A DNA stretch of 55,469 nt from Veronia nyctiphanis (GTDB taxonomy: Bacteria; Pseudomonadota; Gammaproteobacteria; Enterobacterales; Vibrionaceae): assembly GCF_004116385.1 (NCBI RefSeq), contig NZ_PEIB01000034.1, positions 1-55,469 of the forward strand, written 5' to 3'. Each line of letters starts with the position of its first letter. Positions within the stretch are counted from its first letter, which is position 1. This document shows, one piece after another, positions 29,209 to 38,575 of this stretch. The notes beneath the pieces are model-generated. The model searched no databases. It worked only from the letters and a program-made list of their open reading frames with translations, and was not told the DNA's origin. A program made the position numbers and the translations under genes.

Positions 29209-30956
29209 ACCGCCAATCGGTTGTTAACGACATTGGACATTTCTGTCACCAACTTTTGATAGTCGCGTGTAAATTGCTGAGTAACCGTAGCAAGTGCCTC
29301 ACCCATTTCTTTGATAGTGCGGTTTATCTCTTGCTGCATTTGACGGTCAAGTACTTCCACCTGTTTCTCAACAGCACTACCCGTTTTACTAACAGATTTA
29401 GTCACTTGATCCTCTAGACTATCAAATGTCTGACGTACTGCTTTCGCTTGTATCTGGAAAACCTCTTCAAGAGTTGTCTCGAGACGGTCATGTAGCTTGC
29501 TGATCGCTGTGGTTGTTTCAGACTGAATTTCTCTTGTGCTCTTGAGAAGTTCATCGTTTGCTTCTTTCAATACAACACCAGTCTGTTTGGCGTCATCTTT
29601 GATATCAGCGACCATAACTCGCATCTCAGAACTTAATGCATTGATTGTATCGTTGAGTTGCTTACTCATTTGTTCGGAGCTGTTATTCAGAGATGTTGCG
29701 CTATTTTGCAGAGCACCCGATGCCGCTGATACATTATCTGTAATGTCATTGGACGCTTGGGAAAGTTTCCTTCCAATCTCACTTGCACAGCTTTTGAGTT
29801 CACTCGAAACTGTTGATGCGCCATCTTCGATACTGGTCCTCATAGTTTCAACACTATCGCTCGCTGTTGTACTGAATTTGTCGATAACTCTCTGAGATTC
29901 TGCCAGCATCGATTCGTAGTGTGTTGATGCCATTTGTACTGATTCACCAATAACAGACATAGTGCTATCCATCTGGTCACGAATTTGGGGCATCGCTTCA
30001 ACAGCTCTATCTCTGAGATCTTTGAATGCTTCAAGACGATGTTCGAGCTCTGCTACCTGCCCATGCCCAAGCTCCATGACGTGATGAAGCTTTTCCATCG
30101 TTGCAGGTATAGATTCTGCACGCTCATTAATACTGGCCACTGACTTCTCTGTTGATGAAATCGCGTCTACACCCAGTTGATATTTTTTCCCCATCTCTTC
30201 AAGCTGGTGACGGTAGTTTTCTTGCCAGTCGACAAGCCTTTTGACTGATTCATCTAGGCGTTTAAAGTTTTCACCGAATTGCTCAGTTAGCTTGTCATTA
30301 AATTCGACAATGACCTCTTTGAGTGCGTTGATCACTTGCTCTGTCGCGGATTTAGATAGAAGATCCCCGAACTCACCCATTTTATTCCAAAGAGTAGCTT
30401 CAAAATTCTCGGCTTTTACGGCATTTTTCTCGTTAAACTGTTTTTGATCTTTTGCAGCATCATTGACGTCCATCCTGAGTTTTTTTATTTGCGATGTTAA
30501 GGACGTATCCTCATCACCCTGAATAGAGTTCAGTAATGTTTTTGATACTGAAAGGTGCTCACTCATCACTCCAAGAATATGCTCTGGACCAATACTCTGT
30601 GAGTCTTCACCGCTTTTAGAGGGAATGAAGGAAAGTAGTCCTTTGAAGATAATGGATGCTGCCATTCCAACCAAACTTGTTAAAAACGCGGTTTTTAAAC
30701 CAGCAAGTAATGATTCAATACTTCCATCAATATTCGAGGGGTCAAATTCCATCAGACCAACAACAATACCAGCGAAAGTACCTAAAATACCTAATGAGGT
30801 CAGTAGATTAGCTGTATTACTAGTAAAGTTATTTGCTTTGTCCGTCACGACAAATATCGTAGATAACACCAGTAACAGCGCTATCAGACTGATAAAGGCG
30901 TTAGAAATGGAAATCGCAGAAAATGAGGCGATAAAAGCAGCGATTGAGTTGGTCAT
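29205..30956 (-). CDS. zorA: ZorA, MotA/ExbB-like proton-channel subunit with long coiled-coil tail
   Basis: This is the stator-like subunit of Zorya. Three to four membrane helices lie in the first 160 residues, including LLTSLGILGTFAGIVVGLM and LKTAFLTSLVGMAASIIFKGLL, the paired signature helices of the MotA/TolQ/ExbB family. The remaining 400 or so residues are a long cytoplasmic coiled-coil tail rich in heptads and S/T/E/K, as known for ZorA. ATG 30956 (MTNSIAAFIASF) is preferred to an upstream TTG. It is the first gene of the Zorya unit; a promoter should lie in 30957-31167. Confidence 0.9.
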   Translation of the reverse strand: MTNSIAAFIASFSAISISNAFISLIALLLVLSTIFVVTDKANNFTSNTANLLTSLGILGTFAGIVVGLMEFDPSNIDGSIESLLAGLKTAFLTSLVGMAASIIFKGLLSFIPSKSGEDSQSIGPEHILGVMSEHLSVSKTLLNSIQGDEDTSLTSQIKKLRMDVNDAAKDQKQFNEKNAVKAENFEATLWNKMGEFGDLLSKSATEQVINALKEVIVEFNDKLTEQFGENFKRLDESVKRLVDWQENYRHQLEEMGKKYQLGVDAISSTEKSVASINERAESIPATMEKLHHVMELGHGQVAELEHRLEAFKDLRDRAVEAMPQIRDQMDSTMSVIGESVQMASTHYESMLAESQRVIDKFSTTASDSVETMRTSIEDGASTVSSELKSCASEIGRKLSQASNDITDNVSAASGALQNSATSLNNSSEQMSKQLNDTINALSSEMRVMVADIKDDAKQTGVVLKEANDELLKSTREIQSETTTAISKLHDRLETTLEEVFQIQAKAVRQTFDSLEDQVTKSVSKTGSAVEKQVEVLDRQMQQEINRTIKEMGEALATVTQQFTRDYQKLVTEMSNVVNNRLAV

Positions 30957-31167
30957 AGCAGTCACCAAAAAAATTAGTGTTATTACTCTACATCCAACTG
31001 GGAATCGGCTCAATCAAACATTGATGACTTTTATAAGCTCATAAATGGCCACTAACAAAACGGATACTGATTTAATAGATTGATCACTTTATACACAAGA
31101 CTGTTACTCAATTTTAAGTAACCAATATTTTATATTTATGTTGCAATAAATATCGACTTTGTAATTG

Positions 31168-34100
31168 TCATCCAGTCACATTCATTCTCGCATACAGAGT
31201 CAGTAGACGCAGAAAACTGATAAATAACCTATTCCTCTTCGCAGTCTTCCTTTTGGGCATAAGGGTATGAACACTGACATAACCCCTATCTCTGAAATTT
31301 AAATATTTCGCCTCATCACTGACAGTTACCTGGCTGGCATCCGCTATTTGGTTTTTCATTCCCTTTGGCACTACGATCTCAAGGCAGGATTTATCAAATC
31401 CAGATTGAATCAATACGTCCTTTTGCCAAAAACGCACTGCGTCTCGAAGCCGCTGTTGAGAGATTTGCTCGCTTTGTTCCTTGCCTGGGTAGTACCACCT
31501 GAGTTTGACATAGTTCGAACTCAACCCAAGCTTTTGCATGACAGTGATCAAGGCGCGGACAGCCTCATGGTTCGTTGTTCGAATAAGGCTGTCTTTGGCT
31601 CTCACCAAATCATGGATCAGCGATGAAACCTTTGAATATTCTGAGGCTAAAACGTTCCCGCTCGATTCAAGTGTCATAAATCGTTTGATTAGCGCTTCAA
31701 AGACTTTCATTTCGTTACGCGTGAGGCGGTGGTATCCCAATGCTTCCGGCAATTTACTTTTGTCCGTCTTAAACGCACTCTCGGCAATGTCTTTTTCTGA
31801 CTCAAGAATATAAGACACCTTGTCTTCAGCAATCTTCAGATCAACGCTAATATCAGGGGCACCGTAACCCTCAGCATGCCTTCTCACTATTCGCCATATG
31901 TCACTCATCGATACATCGTCAGAAACTCCATCAGGTGTCTTTGTTATATCCTCGAAAATCGCTTCAACATCTATCGGTTTCTCAGTTTCTTCTGACTCAA
32001 ACACATTTGGCAGCAACTTACTGTGTGTTTCCGAGAGTTCTAACGCCCTGCCCCATTCATCAATTGAGTAGCGACTGCCCCATGCGATTTTATGCAAGTC
32101 TTTCGACGGTAAATGGTTAGCGAAGTGCGCTCTTCGACAAAAATCAGCCAGATGGAAGTAAGCGTTCAGTGAGGTCTCAGGCGAGGCATGGCCAAGCAAG
32201 CCAGACAGTGCCCACAACTTTTTTCTCGAAGAAATATCGATGCCGATTCGATCCCTTAACGCCTGGCACCGTTTATTTGAAAAGAAGTCGTGATGCAAGA
32301 ACGGGTAAGGCCCGTCGTATACGCCTTCAGTTTTATGAAGACGAATGAAATTCCAGTTACAAAACGAGTCGCGGTTATTGTGATAACGCATGGTAGGGTC
32401 ACCCGTCACCTCCTGCATGAGGCGGGTTAACTGGTTAAATGCGTTATCAAGTACACTTTTGTCAGGGAAAATAAGACTATTAGGTCCCATCCCGCGGCGT
32501 TGCGTTTCCTTCAGATATTTGGCGAGCCTGTTCAGCATGGATTCAGACCAACAGGTGTCGAGCGGTATATTTCTCGCGCTATGCGGCGATTTCAGCTCTC
32601 GAAAATGGTTTGGCCTGACGTGGAGATTAAAGTAACTCAACGATTCGTTGTAATGAAAGTCTGCAAACTGAAGTCCCGACACTTCGCCGCGTCTTAGTCC
32701 ACTGAAAAAACCAAAGCAGAATACCAACAGGGTTATTTGCGCCAGTGAGCCTCTCATCGCGATAAGCGAGCCAATAATAATATCGGCCTCTCTCAGTGAG
32801 ATCAGGTTGACATTCACCTTCGCACCCAGCGTGGGGATATCAAGGTCTGACTCACACATGCTCCCTGAATAGCCATTTTCAATCAGAAACTGGGCGAAGT
32901 AGATAACAAAGTTTTTCTTTGTGGGAGCATGAACATTGTCAGCCACAATATTGAGCTTCTCAGCCCAGTCTATGCCTTCCAACGCATGAATATCGCAGCC
33001 ACTGAATTCCATTAAGAAGGGCTTTTGGACGTAGCTGATGTAACTGTGGACGGTCTGCAGTTTAAGGTGTTTCTTGTGTTTTCCTCCTTCACCAATCAGC
33101 TTGTAAAGCCAACATAGCAACAACCAGCACCACGGATAACCTGCAACAAACTCCCTGTCTTGCAATACGGTATTCAACTGGCCTAATACGCCTTTTTTTA
33201 TCGTTAACAGCTCACGACGGCTTCCATTTCTCAATCGCCGGGTGTATTGATTGACGATGTCCATCTGCTCCTGAATACCGGCGTCTTTGAGTTTTACAGA
33301 GGGAGGCACTGCCGCCTGCCGTTTTCGTTTTAACATGACCGCATTCCAGCTTCGTTTCTGTCTCACGGTCGCCGTTGCTTCTTTCTCATTCTCACGCGCT
33401 ATCACTGGGCGCCTGTTACAGATCAGACGGACCAGTTGCTCTTTTGATAGGTACGCGCTTTTGTGCATTCCCGAAGACATCGCATAGTCCAGAGCACTGC
33501 CAGTCAGCGTCATTTCAACTTTCATCGCGTCTTGTAATACTGCGAAGGTAATACTCTCAAAGCGCGTCAATAAATGACATTCCTGTAAATAGTGATTAAT
33601 CGCTTTCATCGGATAAACCACTTTCTTGTCCGCGTCTCGATACCAGACAGTCAACAGAAGCTCCGCGTAGGGAGAAAGCCAGAATCGTGTTTGTTTGACG
33701 TCATAAAAGCAGTGGCCATCGATACGAAATAGATTGGCGTTTGGGGAGACAATATTCTTAAGTGTGCTTAGCTTATCGATACCTTCTTTGAGCACTAACC
33801 AAAGAAACAGGACACCCGCAAAAGTCGCCGGAGAAGACAAGTAACGTTTGATCACAGACTTGTGTTCAAGGTGTTCATAGAGACGGCAATGAAATGTTGA
33901 ATCCAGAAAGTGTGCGGGGGTAAGTATGGGCTGCTCTTGGCGAATTTCTGCAAAATGGGACAGCGGTGCAGAGCGGATACCCGATTGTTTTTCAACACAG
34001 GCCAGAAACAGCTCTAACAGTTTTAGCTGGAGGTTTTGTTCTTCAAAACCTTTACTTTTACTCGCCTTGCTCTCGACAATACGCAAAGAGTCTCGGGTTA

Positions 34101-34284
34101 TCACATTATTCTCAACCTTCAAAAGGGAAGAGAATTTATAGGTCTTCTCAATGTACTGGCGCTTTTCACCCACTGGAAGTATCGGCATACCGACCAGTGC
34201 GCAATACTCATCGATATTTGACGTTGCCAAGCGGAAATAGTGCTTTCGAACTTGTTCTAACGTCAAAGGGTCGAGACCATTCAT
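31168..34284 (-). CDS. Very large tyrosine recombinase (TnpB/GIT-type integrase)
   Basis: This is a site-specific recombinase of 1038 residues, much larger than the usual 300-650. The full catalytic set is visible: Arg in FFSGLRRGEVSGL (about 531), H-x-x-R in RYHNNRDSF (635-638), His in LSGLLGHASPE (699) and the nucleophile Tyr in SLNAYFHL (709). About 500 residues precede the core (arm- and core-binding region with basic stretches such as RQKRSWNAVMLKRKR). About 320 residues follow it, including helix-turn-helix-like DIWRIVRRHAEGYGAPDISVDLKIAEDKVSY. Its start overlaps the upstream recombinase gene by four bases, so they are co-translated. Confidence 0.85.
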   Translation of the reverse strand: MNGLDPLTLEQVRKHYFRLATSNIDEYCALVGMPILPVGEKRQYIEKTYKFSSLLKVENNVITRDSLRIVESKASKSKGFEEQNLQLKLLELFLACVEKQSGIRSAPLSHFAEIRQEQPILTPAHFLDSTFHCRLYEHLEHKSVIKRYLSSPATFAGVLFLWLVLKEGIDKLSTLKNIVSPNANLFRIDGHCFYDVKQTRFWLSPYAELLLTVWYRDADKKVVYPMKAINHYLQECHLLTRFESITFAVLQDAMKVEMTLTGSALDYAMSSGMHKSAYLSKEQLVRLICNRRPVIARENEKEATATVRQKRSWNAVMLKRKRQAAVPPSVKLKDAGIQEQMDIVNQYTRRLRNGSRRELLTIKKGVLGQLNTVLQDREFVAGYPWCWLLLCWLYKLIGEGGKHKKHLKLQTVHSYISYVQKPFLMEFSGCDIHALEGIDWAEKLNIVADNVHAPTKKNFVIYFAQFLIENGYSGSMCESDLDIPTLGAKVNVNLISLREADIIIGSLIAMRGSLAQITLLVFCFGFFSGLRRGEVSGLQFADFHYNESLSYFNLHVRPNHFRELKSPHSARNIPLDTCWSESMLNRLAKYLKETQRRGMGPNSLIFPDKSVLDNAFNQLTRLMQEVTGDPTMRYHNNRDSFCNWNFIRLHKTEGVYDGPYPFLHHDFFSNKRCQALRDRIGIDISSRKKLWALSGLLGHASPETSLNAYFHLADFCRRAHFANHLPSKDLHKIAWGSRYSIDEWGRALELSETHSKLLPNVFESEETEKPIDVEAIFEDITKTPDGVSDDVSMSDIWRIVRRHAEGYGAPDISVDLKIAEDKVSYILESEKDIAESAFKTDKSKLPEALGYHRLTRNEMKVFEALIKRFMTLESSGNVLASEYSKVSSLIHDLVRAKDSLIRTTNHEAVRALITVMQKLGLSSNYVKLRWYYPGKEQSEQISQQRLRDAVRFWQKDVLIQSGFDKSCLEIVVPKGMKNQIADASQVTVSDEAKYLNFRDRGYVSVHTLMPKRKTAKRNRLFISFLRLLTLYARMNVTG

Positions 34285-35501
34285 TGTCTCTTCCTTGTCA
34301 GCAATGATGGTATTTCCTTCCAGCCCAATGACGCCATCATCTCATCCAGTAAAGGCCGTAGTAATGCTATTGTCTGACCATGATCCTGTGTTGAAAAGCT
34401 GCTTAATGGAATCTCACCTGCCACCCAGTGACCTAATTGAAACTTGATAGCCTCCTGGTGAACGCCCGCTTTTTGGAGATATTGGCGGATGTAATGGCGG
34501 CCAAAATTCAGAGGCAGACTCACCTCACTGTTGTCTTGTTCATTGAGCAAACTTGGGCCAGCGTTCTTGGCGCGAAGCCTGCCACTTTCCTTATCAATGC
34601 TCAGAAAAACCAAAGTGCCATCATTTGATTTTGAGTGCTTTGCGGTGTCAAACCACTCACGCTTTTCAAGCTTCCCTCTCATTGAAAGAAAAGGCTTTTG
34701 CGCACTGTGAAAATACATGTTCATGGCAAGTGATTCTGCAGTCATAGCCAGATGGTTTGCCAATGCATTGAGATGTTCAAGGTAATACTGGAGCTGTTCG
34801 ATGAGAGGTGTAGGTGCCGCGACCAGTCGCATGTGCGCATAGTCTTTTGCACTGTCCTTGTCTGAAATCATGATTGCGCCATGGCGATGAAGATTGAAAT
34901 GAAGTGATGGAAGGGGGTTATAAACAGCCCGATAGCCAGAGCCGTTAATCAACATGTAAAGGGTATAAACAGTATATTGATTGTGATAGTCGACCATACG
35001 TTCACGCGAATGGGCCACATCAAACGCCTTTGGCTGACTCAGTGTTCGCTGCAGGCTTTCTACTTTACGCGCAATACCCTCTTTAGTCGGCGTGAACTGA
35101 GAGCCCAAGCCAAATGTTTCGCTAAGGGGTATCAGCAAACCCCAAATAGGTTCAACAAAGTCAGGGGCGAATCGCTTGATATCAATGAATATCTCGCGCC
35201 AGATTGACCGAATGTTCTCATTGATGTCATTGTCCAAATAAAAGTTGTAGTGTCTGGCTGAGCGCGTTACGTAGGTGCTGTTGCCGTTGAGGAATTCGAG
35301 TAATACCGGGTCGTGTTTTTCAGCTGCTAACACTCGGTTTACCAAAAAGAATTCAATCTTCTTACGACTAATTTGAATAGAAAACTTTTTATTAACCCCC
35401 TTAATGTAAAGCTCGACCACCTTATGAGCTTTATCTCGAGATAAGTCAGGCGTGAGTTTTTCGCCAACACTCATAGCGTCCAAATTCAACGCCTTGACCA
35501 A
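34281..35501 (-). CDS. Site-specific integrase (second recombinase of the set)
   Basis: This 406-residue protein resembles the integrase partners found in multi-recombinase elements. An Arg-box-like INGSGYRAVYNPLPSLHF lies near residue 195 and a C-terminal FGRHYIRQYLQKAG...FQLGHWVAGEIPLSSFS supplies H, R and H of the catalytic box. No tyrosine stands at the usual nucleophile position (SSFST), so it may be an inactive partner or use another residue. It overlaps the next gene by four bases. The region 35502-35655 just upstream has no ORF and contains a TTTGGTCACC motif like those at the element ends. Confidence 0.7.
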   Translation of the reverse strand: MVKALNLDAMSVGEKLTPDLSRDKAHKVVELYIKGVNKKFSIQISRKKIEFFLVNRVLAAEKHDPVLLEFLNGNSTYVTRSARHYNFYLDNDINENIRSIWREIFIDIKRFAPDFVEPIWGLLIPLSETFGLGSQFTPTKEGIARKVESLQRTLSQPKAFDVAHSRERMVDYHNQYTVYTLYMLINGSGYRAVYNPLPSLHFNLHRHGAIMISDKDSAKDYAHMRLVAAPTPLIEQLQYYLEHLNALANHLAMTAESLAMNMYFHSAQKPFLSMRGKLEKREWFDTAKHSKSNDGTLVFLSIDKESGRLRAKNAGPSLLNEQDNSEVSLPLNFGRHYIRQYLQKAGVHQEAIKFQLGHWVAGEIPLSSFSTQDHGQTIALLRPLLDEMMASLGWKEIPSLLTRKRQ

Positions 35502-35655
35502 GAAAGTGGGGATATAAATCAGCGAATAATGTTTGGTTTTTAAAAGGTGTTGATTTGATGGCGAGTTACCAGACTTTGCCGTTGGCTCAACCGCGATTTT
35601 CGCAAACCAGTTTCCGTTTACCGCGAAAAGCCATACCCATCGTATTCACCTTTGG
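35502..35655. other. Gap between recombinase genes with a TTTGGTCACC motif
   Basis: No continuous frame. TTTGGTCACC at 35651-35660 matches the motif at both ends of the element. The sequence may contain the displaced end of the upstream recombinase. Confidence 0.35.
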
Positions 35656-36768
35656 TCACCACAAATTGTCGTGCTGAATCCGTATCCCGGGCGAAAACAG
35701 CATCAGCAGGATCAGGCGTCGAACCACCGAGCCTGACACACCGTGATGCACTGTTTTTCTTGATGACATCAGTGATGACCATAGGTAGTGCAATTCATGA
35801 GGCTGAAAAATATGCCGACTCATGAGAGTAAGGTTGTGGGAGCGGCGAATTTTTTTAGTGATAGTGCGGCTTTTTAACTGGTCAATATGCCTGTCTTTGA
35901 TCAGTGAGACCGATGGGATTTCGTGTTTTAGTTTTTCGTCGACCTCGGGCTCATGTTTGACCAGTAACAATGGCGGGTAATCTTCAAGCTCTGAAATACC
36001 GCTTTGTAGGCTAAATTCATTGGGTTTGAGGTTTTTCAGTGCTTGGGTATAAATGTCATCCTCACCAATGACCCGTTCAATTTTTCGTCTACTGTAAGAC
36101 GCCCTGAGCCTCGCCTTGGGCAATCGCCTGATGCTTGTTTTATGCTTCCAGTTAAGTTGATAGAAATGAATCAAATCACGGGTGTAATTAATTACTGACT
36201 TCGGTCTGTCTGACTCCTCTCTTTGCATCAGCTTGTCTTTAAATGCTTTGAGATTCTTCAAAATAATTTTTGTATCGTGACTGTTTAAACAATCCTGTTC
36301 GAATTCACGATCCAGATAAAGTAACCGAAAGGCCCGAACGGACTCTTCTTCTTTGTCCGCATTCTTCACTTCGCTTTCATGTTCAAAATAATGATTGAGA
36401 AAACAAAGCAAAGGACTGACGGAGAAAGACTCTTTGAGCGAGGAAAACGTTAAGAGAAGGTCGTAAATTGGCCGCTGGCTTTTCCAGCCTTTCGCTGGCT
36501 TATTATTCCGGCATGAGTCATAGATAGACGAGTTGATATTTATCAGTTCGGCATAAAAACTGTCATCGATACTCAGTCCAAACACACGGTAAAAAGATTC
36601 ATGAAAGTCTGCCGATAGTCTTTTCAGTTTATCGATAACCAAACCGAACGCGCGAAAGTCATCAGGGCAATCAATTTTATCAAGAAGTGATTCAAGCTTT
36701 TGTGCATTATCACAACTAATACTTGGAAATCCATCGATTATGTCTTTCAAGGTGGGAGTACTCTGCAA
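35656..36768 (-). CDS. Integrase-like protein ending just after the Arg box (truncated or frameshifted)
   Basis: This 370-residue protein has a basic, helical N-terminal DNA-binding region and ends at RRLILLMLFSPGIRIQHDNLW. LLMLFSPGIRI looks like the start of the tyrosine-recombinase catalytic box, where the arginine is followed by about 150 more residues in a complete enzyme. Those residues are missing, and the next 150 bases have no frame. It is either a broken recombinase or a natural accessory protein. It lies 11 bases after the ParB-like gene on the same strand. Confidence 0.6.
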   Translation of the reverse strand: MQSTPTLKDIIDGFPSISCDNAQKLESLLDKIDCPDDFRAFGLVIDKLKRLSADFHESFYRVFGLSIDDSFYAELININSSIYDSCRNNKPAKGWKSQRPIYDLLLTFSSLKESFSVSPLLCFLNHYFEHESEVKNADKEEESVRAFRLLYLDREFEQDCLNSHDTKIILKNLKAFKDKLMQREESDRPKSVINYTRDLIHFYQLNWKHKTSIRRLPKARLRASYSRRKIERVIGEDDIYTQALKNLKPNEFSLQSGISELEDYPPLLLVKHEPEVDEKLKHEIPSVSLIKDRHIDQLKSRTITKKIRRSHNLTLMSRHIFQPHELHYLWSSLMSSRKTVHHGVSGSVVRRLILLMLFSPGIRIQHDNLW

Positions 36769-36779
36769 AACAAAGACTC

Positions 36780-37351
36780 CTATAGATCTTTCTTCGATAC
36801 CGAAAGATATTTAGCCACCTTATCAGCAGAAGTAAGATCTGGATAAAGTGTCAGCCATTCCTTCGACTGAAAAATACTTCTCTTCCCGTCGTCTTTTACA
36901 AACCACGCTCTGAGAAACGTCGAGATTTTTTTCGTATCACTGATAAAGCAACGGTCTAAAAGGTTCGTTGTGAGTTCATACTGAATGATAGTTTTTCGAA
37001 CATCGACGGGGGGCTTATTTTTTAGTAGCAAGATCCTCACTGGTTCGTCTTTTGGGAACGCATTTTGGATGCTCGCTTTTTTGATTGCCGACACAGTGAA
37101 TAGACCGGAGACAGCCCGATATGTGTTCCGATGGGCATAGCAAATAATCGGAGACTGTATTAACAACAAATCGAAATTGGGTCGCATTTGTTCAAGCGTC
37201 GAACTGCTCGTCTTTAAGCAGATATTGGATTAGCTGCCCTGAACATATCCACGGCAATTTCATCGATAAAAATCTGGTCGAACGGGACTTCAACGAACTC
37301 AATATCCGAGACAAGTTTCTTCACATAACTATGAACCGCCACATTGGGCAT
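36780..37351 (-). pseudogene. ParB-like / recombinase-leader protein, frameshifted
   Basis: A 45-codon start (37351-37214, MPNVAVHSYVKKLVSDIEFV and on through VPFDQIFIDEIAVDMFRAAN) runs out of frame. The next open stretch begins LKTSSSTLEQMRPNFDLLLI, then SPIICYAHRNTYRAVSGLFT. Joined by a one-base shift near 37216 they form a protein of about 190 residues. The P..LI.SPIIC...Y.V..G motif resembles ParB-type nuclease domains. No catalytic assignment is possible. It is the first gene of the recombinase set. Confidence 0.45.
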
Positions 37352-37404
37352 AAACCACCTAACCTATATACCTTTATAGACACTTTAGATTTACTGGTTA
37401 ATCA

Positions 37405-37415
37405 GTGACCAAAAC
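37405..37415. repeat. Right end motif of the defence element (inverted copy)
   Basis: GTGACCAAAAC is the exact reverse complement of the 11 bases at 20890-20900. The ATT and ACC that follow inside the motif are also conserved. Confidence 0.5.
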
Positions 37416-37806
37416 CTGTAAAAAATGCTCGAGTCAGTTCAAAATATGCAGCCACAGAAGAGTTTAAGAAGGACGATAGTCGTATATCTATCTGATTATA
37501 TTGCCGCTTCTCGCAGTTTACAGTTTAAGGCGCCTATCTCCCCTCAAGAGAGGCGTTGTAGTATATGACCAAATCCGCACCAGCTTGTCTGGCGTAACTC
37601 AAAATTGCCCCAAATTTTGTTAGTGGATATGCACTAAAATGTGCAAAGATCAATCAAGATTTATTAGTTTTACTAATCCATTTATAGGCTAAAAAGATAC
37701 TAAGAATACTTGATTTTTTCTCAAAGAAAAAAACTAAGGTTGGCATGCACGGAAGCCTATGATGTGAGAGCCAACAATCCTGTCTTCATTAAATCTGATC
37801 AGCATG
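37416..37806. other. Spacer right of the island, with repeat copy C
   Basis: No gene. A short copy of the repeat core (CCAGCTTGTCTGGCGTAACTC) lies at about 37575-37605. The remainder is AT-rich. Confidence 0.45.
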
Positions 37807-38210
37807 TGACCTGCTCCCCAAAAACTAGACCATGCAGTACTAAGCCAAGAATCCATTAGTTTTTATTATCAAACATTAAATCGGGTAACTCACCTTGCCA
37901 ACTCGATTTTGTCCAAATCCGCGCCAGCTCGTCTGGCGCAACTCGAAACCGCCCAAATTTTAACCAGTTTGACTGGCGTGATCCCCCACAGTTTTTGAGT
38001 TTTTAGCACCAAGGTTTAGTCGCCAAACGCCTCTTTTCATAGCCGCAGGTTTGTATCTAAATCGGCGATCATCGCTGTTTAAGTGACGTGTGTGAAATTT
38101 CAATCACACATTTGAACTCATGTTCTGGTTGTTGGGTCTTTGTGGCTTAAAAACGGTTTGCTGCAAAGTGAAATGCGGTAGCTTTTTGAAAAGCCGCTGG
38201 CGGCAAACCT
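37807..38210. repeat. Long dispersed repeat, full copy D
   Basis: It begins TGACCTGCTC and contains ACTAGACCATGC, CATTAGTTTTTATTATCAAA and a hairpin CGCCAGCTCGTCTGGCG. Then come CAAGGTTTAG, GGCGATCATCGCTGTTT, a GTGTGAAATTTCAATCACAC palindrome and AAATGCGGTAGCTTTTT. The same blocks occur in the same order in copy F (40698-41050). It is non-coding and leads into an attC-like site. Confidence 0.75.
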
Positions 38211-38228
38211 CGACAGAAATAGATCAAG

Positions 38229-38297
38229 GGTTAACAAATGCAGCCACAGGACAAAAAACGCTCCGCCATTTTTTGGCTGTGCTTGCAGGCGTTAGCC
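38229..38297. other. attC-like recombination site
   Basis: GGTTAACAAATGC and GCAGGCGTTAGCC are core ends. The arms GCAGCCACAGGAC and TTTTGGCTGTGCTTGC form an imperfect hairpin with unpaired bases, as in integron attC sites. It is the best-formed of the sites here and nearly identical to 68-134. Confidence 0.7.
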
Positions 38298-38411
38298 CTT
38301 TCAGAATGCCGCCAATCACGCCAATCCACCGAAAGTCATATATTCGTCCCCATTACTTCACCTTCAATATAAGGTAAATATTAATGAAGTAAGTCAGAGG
38401 TGAATGTATTA

Positions 38412-38555
38412 ATGAAAAACACAAACAGTATGAAGAAACTAAAGACGATTGTAGCCAGTTCTGCAATGTCGATAGTAGCCCTCACGACCTTAGTTTATTT
38501 CAATGTGGGAAATCAGCTTGGCTACCTGCTTCATGAACTATTTCACTATTGCTGA
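38412..38555 (+). CDS. Small cassette protein, 47 residues, one hydrophobic helix
   Basis: ATG lies 8 bases after AGAGGTGA. The peptide has a basic N-terminus (KNTNSMKKLK), a hydrophobic span (TIVASSAMSIVALTTLVYF) and a short tail with H-E-L-F-H-Y-C. It looks like a small membrane peptide or a secreted peptide with an uncleaved signal. It lies between an attC-like site and the next repeat copy, the standard position for a cassette gene. Function is unknown. Confidence 0.55.
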   Translation: MKNTNSMKKLKTIVASSAMSIVALTTLVYFNVGNQLGYLLHELFHYC

Positions 38556-38575
38556 TGGTCGTGAACAACCTTTGT

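Larger units (their letters stand above)
20890..37415. mobile_element. Putative defence island with recombinases, next to tRNA-Val
   Basis: This unit of about 16.5 kb has nearly all of its genes on the minus strand. In order of transcription it carries a ParB-like gene, several tyrosine recombinases, Zorya type II, McrBC, a restriction remnant and a methyltransferase-HNH fusion. Housekeeping genes and a tRNA end abruptly at its left side, and integron-type cassettes begin at its right. Inverted 11-bp motifs mark both ends. Multi-recombinase sets without a separate excisionase recall the Tn554 and RIT/GIT families. I infer the boundaries; no empty site is available for comparison. Confidence 0.55.

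Noticed and set aside
20701..37600. tRNA-Val 3'-end duplication as a phage-type attachment site
   Set aside because: I looked for GGTTCGAATCC or CGGTCGTACCA near the right side of the island and saw none.
38120..38377. 85-codon ORF across the repeat and attC-like site
   Set aside because: It is a chance frame through repeat copy D and the attC-like hairpin. The codons carry no protein signal and similar DNA elsewhere is non-coding.
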